Notes: a model not told the origin generated them from the letters alone. 64,000 bases of DNA from DASSUW01 sp963730535 (GCA_963730535.1 CAVSRU010000002.1:1-64000); one strand, 5' to 3'. Positions 50,464-58,936 are shown, numbered from the stretch's first letter. Numbers and translations: made by a program.

Positions 50464-50616
50464 TTTTAGACTCGTGTTATGAGCTCGACGCCGAGGTACA
50501 GTCGCCTCGGGCCGACCGAGCCGTGCCACCACGCACAGCAGCTCCCCGGCTCTCTTATCGGCGAAGCGTCAACGGTTCTTGACCGGCCGCCAACAACATT
50601 TAGACTTGTGTTATGA
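50444..50616 (+). repeat. Partial duplication of the TetR promoter and start
   Basis: First copy: TTGACG (50444), TAGACT (50467), ATG (50479) and codons MSSTPRYSRL. Second copy: TTGACC (50579), TAGACT (50601), ATG (50613) and codons MSSTPKFSRL. About 75 bases are duplicated. The first copy opens a 45-codon frame ending TGA inside the second start (ATGA overlap). Both ATGs lie 6 bases after the -10 box, implying leaderless transcripts. Confidence 0.8.
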
Positions 50617-51360
50617 GCTCGACGCCGAAGTTCAGCCGCCTCGATCCCGAACAGCGGCGCGAACAGATCCTCGACGCAGCCGGCGCGCTGTTCGCCGAGC
50701 GCGCCTACGACGAGGTCTCGATCGAGGACATCGCAAGCTCGGCCGAGGTCACGCGCGGGCTCGTGCACCACTACTTCGGAGGCCGCAAGGAGGTCTACAT
50801 CGCGCTGCTCGAACGACTCGGCGCCCAGCGCGAGGAACGACTCGCGGCCGCCGGTGGGTCGCAGTGCTCGCGCGCGCGTGGCCGACACCGTCTCGCGCTG
50901 GCTCGACTGGACCGAGGCGAACCGCACGATCTGGCTCGCCACGATCGCGCGCGGCGACGACATCGCCGACCCCGAGGTCAGGCGCGTCGTCGCCGACCTC
51001 GTGCGCCGCGCCGTCGTGCTGCTCGCCGCACACCACGCCGACATCGCCGAAGACTCGCCGCGGCTGCGCTACGCACTCGAGTGCTGGACCGGCCTCAACC
51101 GCGCCGCGACACGACGCTGGCTACAGGGAGAGGCCACCCGCGAGACGACGCACGAGGTCCTCGCCTCCACGCTCGAACACGTCCTACGCACGTTCGGCGC
51201 TCGACCCGCCCAAGCCGGGGGCAGGGGGGCACCCTGCGGACCGGGGATGGCGGCCTTGACCGCCACGCGCTTGACCTTCCTCTGCAGGCTCGGCGTGAGG
51301 TCGCGCATGCGGCTTCGAGAGGACCGAAGCCGATCACCCGGGGGCGCGCTTCCACCTTGA
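50613..51360 (+). CDS. TetR-family transcriptional regulator (one apparent frameshift near 50862)
   Basis: The DNA-binding domain is complete: EQRREQILDAAGALFAERAY then DEVSIEDIASSAEVTRGLVH and HYFGGRKEVYIALLERLGAQ. An indel near 50862 shifts the frame; the ligand domain continues ARVADTVSRWLDWTEANRTI, WLATIARGDDIADPEVRRVV, RYALECWTGLNRAATRRWLQ and EVLASTLEHVLRTFGA. Homology ends there; the remaining 40 codons to TGA 51360 look like read-through of non-coding sequence, so the 3' end may be altered. Ligand and targets unknown. Divergent from the collagen-like gene, which it may control along with itself. Confidence 0.75.
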
Positions 51361-51572
51361 GGCAGACGCGATAGTGCGTCGCCGGTCCGGGTCAGCGCCG
51401 CTCGTCGCGCATTACGACACTCTGTCGCCGGCAAGCCGCTGTGCGGGTGGCAGGCGAGAGCAGTAAGCGCGTCCGTGACGTCAAGTGATCAGCGGAGTGG
51501 AAAGTCATCCATTCACAGCCAGCAACCCGCAGCCGGAGGTCCCAAGTCGGTAGCGTCCGCGGCGCGCGTCCG

Positions 51573-53162
51573 ATGGAAGGCCTGACGATCACTGACGAGT
51601 TGCTTCCCGCTGCCGAGCCGGTTGCGCCGATAGCGGTTCAGGCGCCCGCGCGGCGGGTGGGCGTGAGAGCTCAGCCGGTCCTTCGGTACCTCGCCGGGGT
51701 ACTGGTGCTGGCAGCCGCATACTTTGTCGCCGGGCGGGCCAGCCTCGCCCTGCAGTACGAGGGACCGGTTGCCGCGATCTGGTTGCCCGTCGGGGTCGGC
51801 GCCGCGGCGCTCTATCTCGCGGGACTGCGCTGGTGGCCCGGTGTACTCATCGGAGACGTGATGTTGGCCGACCCCGCGCAGCCGCTCGGCAGCGCGCTGG
51901 GAATCACCGCAGGGAACATGGCCGACATCCTCGTCATCGCGGTGCTGTTGCGGCTACTGCTCGGCCCGCGGGGCGCGCTGGATCGGCTCGAGCAGGTCGC
52001 CGGGATGCTCATCGCCATCGCGGCCGGCGCCGCGATCTCCGCGACCGCCGCGATGTTCTCCTTGCGCGCCGGTGGCGTGATCGAGTCCTCCGAGATCCTG
52101 ACGTTCTGGCGAAGCTGGTTCCTGGCCGACGCGTCCGGCTCGCTGATCATCATCCCGCTGGCCTTGGCTTGGACGCAGCCGCGCCCTCAGGCATGGCGGG
52201 GTCACCGCGTCTGGGAGGGCGCGCTGATGATCGGGGCGGTAGTCGCGCTGAGCACGATCGCGCTGTCGGCCGAGCTGCCGGTGACCTACATGGTCTTCCC
52301 GGCACTGATCTGGGCGGCCTTGCGCTTTGGCCAGCGGGGCGCGACGCTCGCCGTCGCGGTGGCCGCCGGGCTGGCGGTGGGGATCACCGCGAACGAGGTC
52401 GGGGCGTTCGTTATGCAATCGATCACCGACAGCGCGCTGACCACGCAGCTCTACATCGCGGTCGCGGCGCTGACGATGCTCTGCCTGGCAGCGACCGTAA
52501 GCGAGCGCGAGCGCGGCGTGCTGGAACTAGCCGAGGAGCGGGCGCGGACCGCCGCGGCGCGCGCGCAGGAGCGCGAGCGGCTGGAAGGCGAGCTGCACGA
52601 CAGCGCACAGAACCGCCTGGTAGCGCTCCAGCTTCGGCTGCACCTGGCGCAGGAATCCTCGCAGCAGACGGCACCCGAGCTCGCCGCCGCGCTCGGGAGA
52701 CTCGTCGAGGACGCCGAGGCCGTCAGCGACGAGCTGCGGCGCATCGCGCACGGGATCTCACCGCCGCTGCTTGCCACACGCGGGCTCGTCGACGCCCTGA
52801 GGGCCAGAGGCGCGGTCAGCGGGATCCCGGTCCAGATCGCGGCCGGCGACATCCGGTCGAGCGCGGCCGACGTCGAGAACGCGGTGTACCTGTGCTGCCT
52901 GGAATCGATCCAAAACGCGGCCAAACACGCTGGCCGCGACGCCTCCGTGACGGTCCGGCTGCGCCACGAAGGGAACGAACTCGCATTCAGCGTCCATGAC
53001 ACCGGGCGCGGCTTCGACCCACCGACGACGCCGCACGGCGCGGGTCTGACCAGCATCCAAGACCGTATCGCCACGGTCGGGGGGCGGGTCAAGATCGCCG
53101 CGGCGCCAGGCCGCGGCACAACCGTGGCCGGCGTCGTCCCATGGCCGCCGCGCACCGCGTAG
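51573..53162 (+). CDS. MASE1-domain sensor histidine kinase (NarL/UhpB class)
   Basis: 529 residues. Eight membrane helices of the MASE1 type (about 36-310; FVAGRASLALQYEGPVAAIW, LPVGVGAAALYLAGLRWWPG and GDVMLADPAQPLGSALGITA are signature regions). A coiled linker, dimerisation/phospho-acceptor helix RLEGELHDSAQNRLVALQLR with His342 (HisKA_3), and a HATPase domain ending ENAVYLCCLESIQNAAKHAG (N-box), FSVHDTGRGFDPPTTPHGAG (G1) and LTSIQDRIATVGGRVKIAAA (G2) follow. HisKA_3 kinases pair with NarL-type regulators, but none is adjacent: an orphan kinase. The 212-base gap upstream shows no gene; a single AAGTGATCAG-type unit lies at 51480. Confidence 0.9.
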   Translation: MEGLTITDELLPAAEPVAPIAVQAPARRVGVRAQPVLRYLAGVLVLAAAYFVAGRASLALQYEGPVAAIWLPVGVGAAALYLAGLRWWPGVLIGDVMLADPAQPLGSALGITAGNMADILVIAVLLRLLLGPRGALDRLEQVAGMLIAIAAGAAISATAAMFSLRAGGVIESSEILTFWRSWFLADASGSLIIIPLALAWTQPRPQAWRGHRVWEGALMIGAVVALSTIALSAELPVTYMVFPALIWAALRFGQRGATLAVAVAAGLAVGITANEVGAFVMQSITDSALTTQLYIAVAALTMLCLAATVSERERGVLELAEERARTAAARAQERERLEGELHDSAQNRLVALQLRLHLAQESSQQTAPELAAALGRLVEDAEAVSDELRRIAHGISPPLLATRGLVDALRARGAVSGIPVQIAAGDIRSSAADVENAVYLCCLESIQNAAKHAGRDASVTVRLRHEGNELAFSVHDTGRGFDPPTTPHGAGLTSIQDRIATVGGRVKIAAAPGRGTTVAGVVPWPPRTA

Positions 53163-53322
53163 CGATCACCGCTTCAGACTGGCGTCGTCGCCTTTGAGCG
53201 GCGTCGCGAAGTTCAACTGGAGCTCCGAGGACGGGTAACGCTTACCGCGGGGAGTCGCTCGGGACTGACCGGACGACCAGTCACGGCACGGCTCGCGCGC
53301 GCTACAAACAGTGGAGTTCGAT

Positions 53323-53393
53323 GCGGGCGTAGGTCACTGGCAGACCGCCGGCCTCCCAGGTCGGAGGACGAGGTTCAATTCCTCGCGTCCGCT
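53323..53393 (+). tRNA. tRNA-Gly (anticodon CCC)
   Basis: Acceptor arms GCGGGCG (53323-53329) and CGTCCGC (53386-53392) pair with one G-U. The D stem is GGTC/GACC. The anticodon stem CCGGC/GTCGG encloses loop CTCCCAG, giving anticodon CCC. The T arm is CGAGG-TTCAATT-CCTCG. CCA is not encoded. It decodes GGG glycine codons. Confidence 0.9.
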
Positions 53394-53397
53394 CTCT

Positions 53398-53540
53398 CAG
53401 TTGCAGGCGGTGCAGCGGCCGTCTGCGCAGGCGCAGGAGGGTACGTCGACGACCGTGCGGCTCGGGCCCCAGGAGAGGAGCCAGGCGGCCGCCGCCGGCT
53501 CGGTGCGGTCGCCGCCGGCGGGCCAGCAGTGCCGGACCGC
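53398..53540 (-). pseudogene. Possible Cys-rich C-terminal gene fragment abutting tRNA-Gly
   Basis: A minus-strand frame with no start reads AAVRHCWPAGGDRTEPAAAA, WLLSWGPSRTVVDVPSCACA and DGRCTACN, stopping at 53398, five bases past the tRNA end. The CACADGRCTACN ending could be a metal-binding tail. It may be a remnant of a gene cut by an event at the tRNA. Weak evidence. Confidence 0.25.
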
Positions 53541-53544
53541 TGCG

Positions 53545-53910
53545 CTACGAGGCCTGCGGCACCTTCGCGGTCGCCTCCTGGAACATCGTCACCTGGCGAG
53601 CGACGCCCTCGTTGGCGAAGCCGCCGACGAGGCCCAGCTCCTCCACGATCAAGCTGGCGTCGAGCAGCACGCGCTGGAACTCCTCGTCCTCGCGCAGCGT
53701 CGAGAGCTGGTCTGCGGATCCGTGCAGCTCCATGTAGCCGGCCAGCCCGCCGCCATGAGGCTCGAGGAGGATCACGTCGAAGCTCTCGATCCGACCCTCC
53801 TGCTGGCAGCGGCCGTAGAAGCCGACGCTCTCGTTGAAGACTTCGAGCGCGCGCTCCTCGCGGCCAGTGATCGTCGCGCCCCATCCGATGAACAGGATCC
53901 GATCAGCCAT
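53545..53910 (-). CDS. Conserved hypothetical protein, 121 residues (ferredoxin-like fold suspected)
   Basis: ATG 53910 with AGGAG 6-10 bases upstream. Sequence landmarks: MADRILFIGWGATITGREER, ALEVFNESVGFYGRCQQEGR, IESFDVILLEPHGGGLAGYM, ELHGSADQLSTLREDEEFQR. The pattern (VFNE...FYG.LQ..G.IESF..VLLEPHGGDL.GF.L..G....L..LR..EEF) recurs in actinobacterial genomes as a small dimeric alpha-beta protein. No catalytic role is known to me. Monocistronic. The C-terminus VARQVTMFQEATAKVPQAS is amphipathic. Confidence 0.7.
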   Translation of the reverse strand: MADRILFIGWGATITGREERALEVFNESVGFYGRCQQEGRIESFDVILLEPHGGGLAGYMELHGSADQLSTLREDEEFQRVLLDASLIVEELGLVGGFANEGVARQVTMFQEATAKVPQAS

Positions 53911-54060
53911 TCCGGCTCCTCTCCTCGCGGCCCGAGGCCCGGTCCCCGGGACCTGTTCGGCCAACCCTCTCACCGCGACTCGCGGGTGGCAATACCGCCG
54001 GGTTGACAGCCGCCGTGCGGCGCAGGATGCTCGGCTCTCGAGCGGAGAGGGAGTCGAGTC

Positions 54061-55869
54061 ATGCTGGTACGCGCGTCGCTGCTAGGGATCCTTGTCGTGG
54101 TCGCGGCGTTCGTCGCGCCGCAGGCGGCGGCGGCGAAGGTCCGCACCTATGCCGTGAGTGACGTGCGGGATCTCCTGGACCGGTCGAAGGTGACGGTGGC
54201 CGGCGCGGCGATCGTGGAGGTGCAGCACCGGGAGGTCGTCGTGACCGCCAACCGGCGGACGGTGCGGCGGCTGAAGCGGCTCGGCTTCACGGTCGAGCGG
54301 ATCGGTGCGTCCGGCACGCGGCGCGGCAAGGCTCGGGCCGCCGCGTTCCCGTCCGCCGACGCCGCGTACCACGACTACGCCGAGATGGCCGCCGAGGTCC
54401 AGAGCACGGCGGCCGCCTACCCCGCCCTGGTCTCGCGCTTCAGCCTCGGCCTCTCCCATCAGGGGCGCGAGATCTGGGCCGCGAAGGTCTCCGACAACGT
54501 GGGCGTCGACGAAGCCGAGCCGGAGGTCCTGTTCAGCGCCAACCAGCATGCCCGGGAGCACCTGACGGTCGAGATGGCGCTCTACATCCTGCGCGAGCTG
54601 ACGTCGAAGTATGCGACCGACCCGCGCATCAAGACCATCGTCGACGGACGCGAGATCTGGATCGTCTTCATGGTCAACCCGGACGGCGTCGAGTACGACA
54701 TCGCGACCGGCGCGTACCGGTCGTGGCGCAAGAACCGCCAGCCCAACGGCACCTCGCCCTACGTCGGCACCGACCTCAACCGCAACTGGGGGTTCCAGTG
54801 GGGCTGCTGCGGCGGCTCGTCCGGCGCGTTCTCCTCCGAGACCTACCGCGGGGCGTCGGCGTTCTCCGCGCCCGAGACGCAGCGACTGCGGAACTTCGTG
54901 AACTCGCGTGTGGTCGGCGGCACGCAGCAGATCACCGCGGGGATCGACTTCCACACCTACTCCGAGCTCGTCCTCTGGCCGTATGGATACACGACCGCCG
55001 ACACAGGCAACGGGATCACCGCCGACGATCAGGCGATGCTCTCCACCCTCGGCCGCAACATGGCGGCCACGAACCGATACACGCCGGAGCAGTCGTCCGA
55101 CCTCTACATCGCCGACGGCACGATCAACGACTGGCTGTGGGGTGTGCACAAGATCGCGAGCTACACGTTCGAGATGTACCCGCGCACGTCGAGCCCGGGC
55201 TTCTACCCGCCCGACGAGGTGATCGGCGCGGAGACGCTCCGTAACCGCGAGGCCGTGCTCATGCTCGCCGAGAACGCCGACTGCCTGTATCGCGTGATCG
55301 GGCGCACGTGCGGTGGGCCGGCGCCGGTGACGCTGTTCGCCGACGACTTCGAGGCGGTCACCACCGGCTGGACCCGCAACGCGCAGGGCACCGACACGGC
55401 GACCACCGGCTTGTTCGAGCGCGGTAACCCCGAGCCCACGACGAGCAGCGGCGCCAAGCAGCTGGGCACGACGGTGAGCGGCGTCAACGACCTCGTGACC
55501 GGCCGGCTGGCGGGAGCGGCGGCCGGCGACCATGACGTCGACGGCGGGACGACGACGATCACCTCCCCGGCGATCGCGCTGACCGGCGGCTCGAACTACT
55601 CGCTGAGCTTCTCGTCGTACCTCGCCCATGGCTCGAACGCCACGAACGCCGACCACCTGCGCGTGCGGGTTCTCGGGCCGACGACGAGCGCCGTCGTCTA
55701 CGAGCGGCTGGGAGCGGCGACGAACGTCAACGGCGCCTGGGCGTCGGCGACCGCATCGCTGAATGCGTTCGCCGGCCAGACCGTGCGGCTGCGGATCGAG
55801 GCCACGGACGCCTCCACCGCCAGCCTGGTGGAGGCGGCCGTCGACGACGTGCGGGTCACCCGCGGATAG
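54061..55869 (+). CDS. Secreted M14 zinc carboxypeptidase with C-terminal beta-sandwich
   Basis: 602 residues. Signal peptide MLVRASLLGILVVVAAFVAP ending AAAA. Propeptide-like segment about 27-98. Peptidase M14 domain from about 99: FSANQHAREHLTVEMALYIL (zinc ligands His163 and Glu166), VNPDGVEYDI, GTDLNRNWGFQWGCCGG (substrate Arg), TAGIDFHTYSELVLWPYGYT (zinc His298) and KIASYTFEMYPRTSSPGFYP (catalytic Glu371). The C-terminal 175 residues form a MAM/CBM-like beta-sandwich (FADDFEAVTTGWTRNAQGTD through VEAAVDDVRVTRG), often for cell-wall or substrate attachment. It degrades extracellular peptides from their C-termini. Confidence 0.9.
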   Translation: MLVRASLLGILVVVAAFVAPQAAAAKVRTYAVSDVRDLLDRSKVTVAGAAIVEVQHREVVVTANRRTVRRLKRLGFTVERIGASGTRRGKARAAAFPSADAAYHDYAEMAAEVQSTAAAYPALVSRFSLGLSHQGREIWAAKVSDNVGVDEAEPEVLFSANQHAREHLTVEMALYILRELTSKYATDPRIKTIVDGREIWIVFMVNPDGVEYDIATGAYRSWRKNRQPNGTSPYVGTDLNRNWGFQWGCCGGSSGAFSSETYRGASAFSAPETQRLRNFVNSRVVGGTQQITAGIDFHTYSELVLWPYGYTTADTGNGITADDQAMLSTLGRNMAATNRYTPEQSSDLYIADGTINDWLWGVHKIASYTFEMYPRTSSPGFYPPDEVIGAETLRNREAVLMLAENADCLYRVIGRTCGGPAPVTLFADDFEAVTTGWTRNAQGTDTATTGLFERGNPEPTTSSGAKQLGTTVSGVNDLVTGRLAGAAAGDHDVDGGTTTITSPAIALTGGSNYSLSFSSYLAHGSNATNADHLRVRVLGPTTSAVVYERLGAATNVNGAWASATASLNAFAGQTVRLRIEATDASTASLVEAAVDDVRVTRG

Positions 55870-55888
55870 CGGGCGCCGCTCGAAGCGC

Positions 55889-56266
55889 TCACCAACGCGT
55901 GACCACGCCGGAGTCCGCGAAGGTGGGGTCGCGGGTGACGACCGGGAGTCGCTCGACGATCGCTTGGGCCACGAGCAGGCGATCGAACGGATCGCGATGG
56001 CGCGGCGGTAAGCGACCCACGTGCCAGGCGTGTGCCGCGGTCACCGGCAACCAGGCAAGGCCGGCATCGACGATGACCGACGGCAGGTCGTCGGGCGCCT
56101 CGACCTTGCCGAGCGCGCGCTTGATCGCGATCTCCCACACACTCGCCGCGCTCACGAGCGGCTCGTTGTCGGGGTCGGCGATCGCCTCCCGCGCGTCCTT
56201 GGAGAGCCCCGGGTCGTCGGCCAGCCACCAGAGCAGAGCGTGGGTGTCGACGATCAGCCGGCTCAC
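55889..56266 (-). CDS. vapC: VapC-type PIN-domain toxin
   Basis: 125 residues from GTG 56266. Acidic PIN residues: LIVDTHALLWWLADDPGLS (Asp7), VSAASVWEIAIKRALGKVE (Glu45), RDPFDRLLVAQAIVERLPVV (Asp pair) and TRDPTFADSGV. The THALLWWL and HRDPFDRLLVAQA motifs place it in the subgroup partnered with Phd/YefM antitoxins. A Mg-dependent RNase that arrests translation by cutting tRNA or rRNA (family knowledge). The start overlaps the antitoxin stop by 4 bases (GTGA). Confidence 0.9.
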   Translation of the reverse strand: MSRLIVDTHALLWWLADDPGLSKDAREAIADPDNEPLVSAASVWEIAIKRALGKVEAPDDLPSVIVDAGLAWLPVTAAHAWHVGRLPPRHRDPFDRLLVAQAIVERLPVVTRDPTFADSGVVTRW

Positions 56267-56490
56267 GCGGTGTACTCGGCGAACTCGGTCGGCGTCTCGT
56301 CGAAGTCATCTGCGATGACGATCTGACCTTTGAGCGCTCCCGGAGTGCGGGGCGCCGTCGGGGCGCGGTAGCCGACGATCTTGGCGACCGGGGTTGGCCC
56401 GCGCCGCACGATGATCTCCTCGCCCGCCTCAGCTCGAGCGACGAGTCGGGAGAACTGGGTCTTGGCCTCGTGGATGGAGACGGCGTCCAT
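56263..56490 (-). CDS. vapB: Phd/YefM-type antitoxin
   Basis: 75 residues. DAVSIHEAKTQFSRLVARAE then AGEEIIVRRGPTPVAKIVGY is the Phd/YefM DNA-binding N-domain. The C-terminal KGQIVIADDFDETPTEFAEY is the acidic toxin-neutralising tail. It is first in the operon and overlaps vapC. An operator-like inverted and direct repeat lies just upstream of the ATG at 56490. Confidence 0.9.
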   Translation of the reverse strand: MDAVSIHEAKTQFSRLVARAEAGEEIIVRRGPTPVAKIVGYRAPTAPRTPGALKGQIVIADDFDETPTEFAEYTA

Positions 56491-56502
56491 GGCCCGAAGG
56501 CT

Positions 56503-56521
56503 AGCGGACTTAGTCCGCTTA
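56503..56521. promoter_or_regulatory. Probable vapBC operator
   Basis: AGCGGAC-TTA-GTCCGCT is a 7-bp inverted repeat 13 bases upstream of the vapB ATG. CTTAGTCC also occurs twice in tandem across 56508-56525. The site overlaps the stop codon of the upstream envelope operon (56519). Phd-type proteins bind such repeats to autoregulate. Confidence 0.55.
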
Positions 56522-57582
56522 GTCCATCAGCTGGCGCAAGCGCGCGACCGCGCCTGTGGTGCCGATCGCGACTCCGGCTGCGGCGGCCAGGAGCGCGAGG
56601 GCGGCGAACAGCAGCAGCGAGACGCCGCCGGGTGCCGGGATGTCCGGGATGGAGATGGCAGGCTCAGGCTTCGGTGGGAGCGGCGGAGCGGCGCGCGGCT
56701 CCGGCGCGATGGCGAGCGCGGCGGTGAGTGCCGCCTCTGACCGCCGGATCCTCTGGCCGAGCCGCGATGAAGCGGCTGCGCCAGTGGTTCGAGGCGGCGC
56801 GCGCGAGCGCGCTGTACGCGGTCGCGGTGCCGGTCAGGCTCGCGAGCAGCCGCTGCCCGGCCGTGCCCGCCGACGGGCGGAGGGCGTCCGCCGCGGCGGC
56901 GTGGTCGGCGCTCAGTCGCCGGGCGAGGCGGCCCTGGCGCCAGAGTGCGTTGGCCTGGGCGAGCGCGGCGCGGTGCGCGCGGCGGTTGCGGTCGAGCCGC
57001 TCGACCACGGTGGGAAGCCGGAGCCCGAGCGCAAGGGAAGCGGACGGGACGAGCGTCGTCGCCCCCGGTACGCCGGCGGCGTCGATGTGCTTCGTGCACT
57101 TGTGGCCGGCGGGACAGCCGATCGCCAGCACGCCGGCGGTCGTCGTGAGGACCGTCAGGTCGAGCCGCTCGCTCCCGACCGCGCGGTAGAGCCACGCCGG
57201 GTGGCCCCCGAGCCGTGTGTCGTCCGGCGGCGACGTCGGGCGAAGCAAGGCCGCGCCGAGCACCGGCGGCAGCAGCGACGCGTCGGTCACGGGACCGAAC
57301 TCGGCGACGATCGGCGTCGAGGTGCGGCCCGCCGGCGCGAAGGCGACGGCTCGCTCCGGATCGAGCCCCGCCACGCCGGAGCGCTCGAGCGGGATCGACC
57401 GCCACCCGGCGGGAACGACGAGCTTCGCCGGTCCCACGCTCGACCGCGCGAGGAGGCGGCGGCGGTGCAGCGGGTTCCTCCGGATCCGCGAGCCGGTTGC
57501 CCGCCCACGAACCGGCAGCGATCGCCAGCGCGGCGGCGGCGACGACCGCGACAGCGAAGCGAACGGCTCTGCCGCTGATCAC
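56519..57582 (-). CDS. Envelope hypothetical protein with N- and C-terminal membrane helices (two apparent frameshifts)
   Basis: Third gene of a coupled operon; GTG 57582 overlaps the upstream stop (GTGA). N-terminal helix VRFAVAVVAAAALAIAAGSW. After an indel near 57440: LVVPAGWRSIPLERSGVAGL, RTSTPIVAEFGPVTDASLLP, LGGHPAWLYRAVGSERLDLT and TTTAGVLAIGCPAGHKCTKH (paired Cys). A helical stretch LALGLRLPTVVERLDRNRRA through TATAYSALARAASNHWRSRF follows. After a second indel near 56720 a C-terminal helix is legible (LLLFAALALLAAAAGVAIGT) ending RLRQLMD. About 354 residues when repaired. It resembles proteins of Solirubrobacterales of unknown role. Extracytoplasmic domain between two anchors. Confidence 0.65.
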
Positions 57583-58058
57583 GGCGATCCCGAGGAGTCG
57601 AAGCCGCCGAGCGAGTCGAACGTCTGCGCCGGAGCGGGAGCCGGCGCCGGAGCCGGTGCGGGGGCCGGAGCCGGTGCGGGGGCCGGAGCCGGGGCCGGAG
57701 CCGGCGCCGGAGCGGGGGAAGGCGCCGCGGGCTCGTACGGCGTGCTCGTCGGCACCACCGGCTCGCTGACCATCACCGGCGGGGCCAGTCGCGGAGCGCG
57801 CCGGGGCCGCGGCGCGGGCGGCGGCTCCGGCAAGCCGGCCACGGCACCCAGGCGCCCGGACTGCGGGATGGCGGCCGAGGACTCCTCGCCGACGATCACC
57901 GCTTCAGGCACGGACCGAGGCGTCGGCGGCACGTCCTCACCCGCGAAGGCGGCAGCGACGCCGAACGCGACGCCGAAGGCGACGACGGTCGCGGCTCCCA
58001 GGACGCGCCGGCGAGCCCGCACTCGGCGTCTCTGGTCGTCGCGCAGCACCGGGGTCAT
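57579..58058 (-). CDS. Envelope protein with long (Ala-Pro) repeat
   Basis: 159 residues from ATG 58058, which overlaps the upstream stop (ATGA). Basic N-terminus DDQRRRVRARRRVLGAATVV leads into one membrane helix (VVAFGVAFGVAAAFAG). A Pro-rich region (PEPPPAPRPRRAPRLAPP) is followed by about 22 consecutive Ala-Pro pairs (bases about 57625-57720) and the tail QTFDSLGGFDSSGSP. AP tracts form stiff rods that span the cell wall, as in TonB-like or wall-spanning proteins. Middle gene of the operon. The repeat is prone to length change. Confidence 0.75.
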   Translation of the reverse strand: MTPVLRDDQRRRVRARRRVLGAATVVAFGVAFGVAAAFAGEDVPPTPRSVPEAVIVGEESSAAIPQSGRLGAVAGLPEPPPAPRPRRAPRLAPPVMVSEPVVPTSTPYEPAAPSPAPAPAPAPAPAPAPAPAPAPAPAPAPAPAQTFDSLGGFDSSGSP

Positions 58059-58936
58059 GTCGCGGGGCAGGCAGCCGGCTGATTCTTGCCGGGATAGGAG
58101 CAGCGATCGACCCGTCGCGGCGGAGCGCCGCGCCGGATGGTGATCGTCGTCCACTTGCCGATCCGCTTCGGCTTGCGCACGACGATGTTCAGCCGCGTGC
58201 CGGCGCGCAGGTGCCGTTCGAACGCGCGCAGCCGTCCGAGCTGCGCCGCCCGCGCGAAGCTGCGGACCGGGCACGAAGTGCCGCTGCACCGCGAGGCGAT
58301 CGAGGCCCCGCGCGGCGCGCGCACGGTGAGCCGCGTGATCTCGGCGCCCGAGGCGGTCAGCCGGCCGCTGATCCGCACGACGGGGAACGGCTTCATGACG
58401 CGGAGGCTCGGGGCGCCGGCGGGCGTCGACGTGAGCACGGGATTCGCCGGCGGGTCGAACGAGTTGGGAGCGGCCGGATCACCCCACGGGTCTTCGTGCG
58501 CAGGGTCCCCCGGCTCCGGTTCCGGCTCCCCGGTCTGCTCAGTCGGCGGAGGCGGCGCGGTCATCGGCTGCACGACGCTCGTGGGCTTCGAGCGCTTGGC
58601 GGTCACGCCGTGCGGGGCGGTCAGGATCAGCCGAACGCGCAGCACGAACCCCACGTCGGCGGCGGTCAGCACGTAGGTGGGCTCGGTTGCGCCCTTGATC
58701 ACAGTGCACGTCTTGTCGACGACATTGCATCGCTGCCACTTCCAGGCGGGCGTGGCCTGGGCGCCGGTCCATTCGGCGATGGCGGTGAGCGTCTGCCCCT
58801 CCTGCGGAACGCCGCTGACGAGCGGCCCCTTGACGATCTCGTGGGCACCGGCCCCGGCCGGTACCAGCAGTGTGAGACAGAGTGCGGCGGCCGTTGCGAT
58901 GGCCGCGCCCGGACCCCTCCGTGCGATTCCCTCCAT
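58055..58936 (-). CDS. Secreted WQRC/Ig-like-module surface protein
   Basis: 293 residues. Signal peptide GAAIATAAALCLTLLVPAGA ending AHE. First domain: VKGPLVSGVPQEGQTLTAIA, PAWKWQRCNVVDKTCTVIKG, TYVLTAADVGFVLRVRLILT. The W.W.RC..DG..C..I.GA...TY.LT..DVG..LRV pattern is the Ig-like module very common in Thermoleophilia exoproteins. A Pro/Glu linker follows, then a beta domain with RLTVRAPRGASIASRCSGTS and CPVRSFARAAQLGRLRAFER then RIGKWTTITIRRGAPPRRVD. Probably a cell-surface adhesin or structural protein. First gene of the three-gene operon. Confidence 0.8.
   Translation of the reverse strand: MEGIARRGPGAAIATAAALCLTLLVPAGAGAHEIVKGPLVSGVPQEGQTLTAIAEWTGAQATPAWKWQRCNVVDKTCTVIKGATEPTYVLTAADVGFVLRVRLILTAPHGVTAKRSKPTSVVQPMTAPPPPTEQTGEPEPEPGDPAHEDPWGDPAAPNSFDPPANPVLTSTPAGAPSLRVMKPFPVVRISGRLTASGAEITRLTVRAPRGASIASRCSGTSCPVRSFARAAQLGRLRAFERHLRAGTRLNIVVRKPKRIGKWTTITIRRGAPPRRVDRCSYPGKNQPAACPAT

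Noticed and set aside
55889..56490. vapBC as part of an antiphage defence island
   Set aside because: It is a normal standalone type II toxin-antitoxin pair with its own operator; no restriction, Abi, CBASS or other defence genes surround it.
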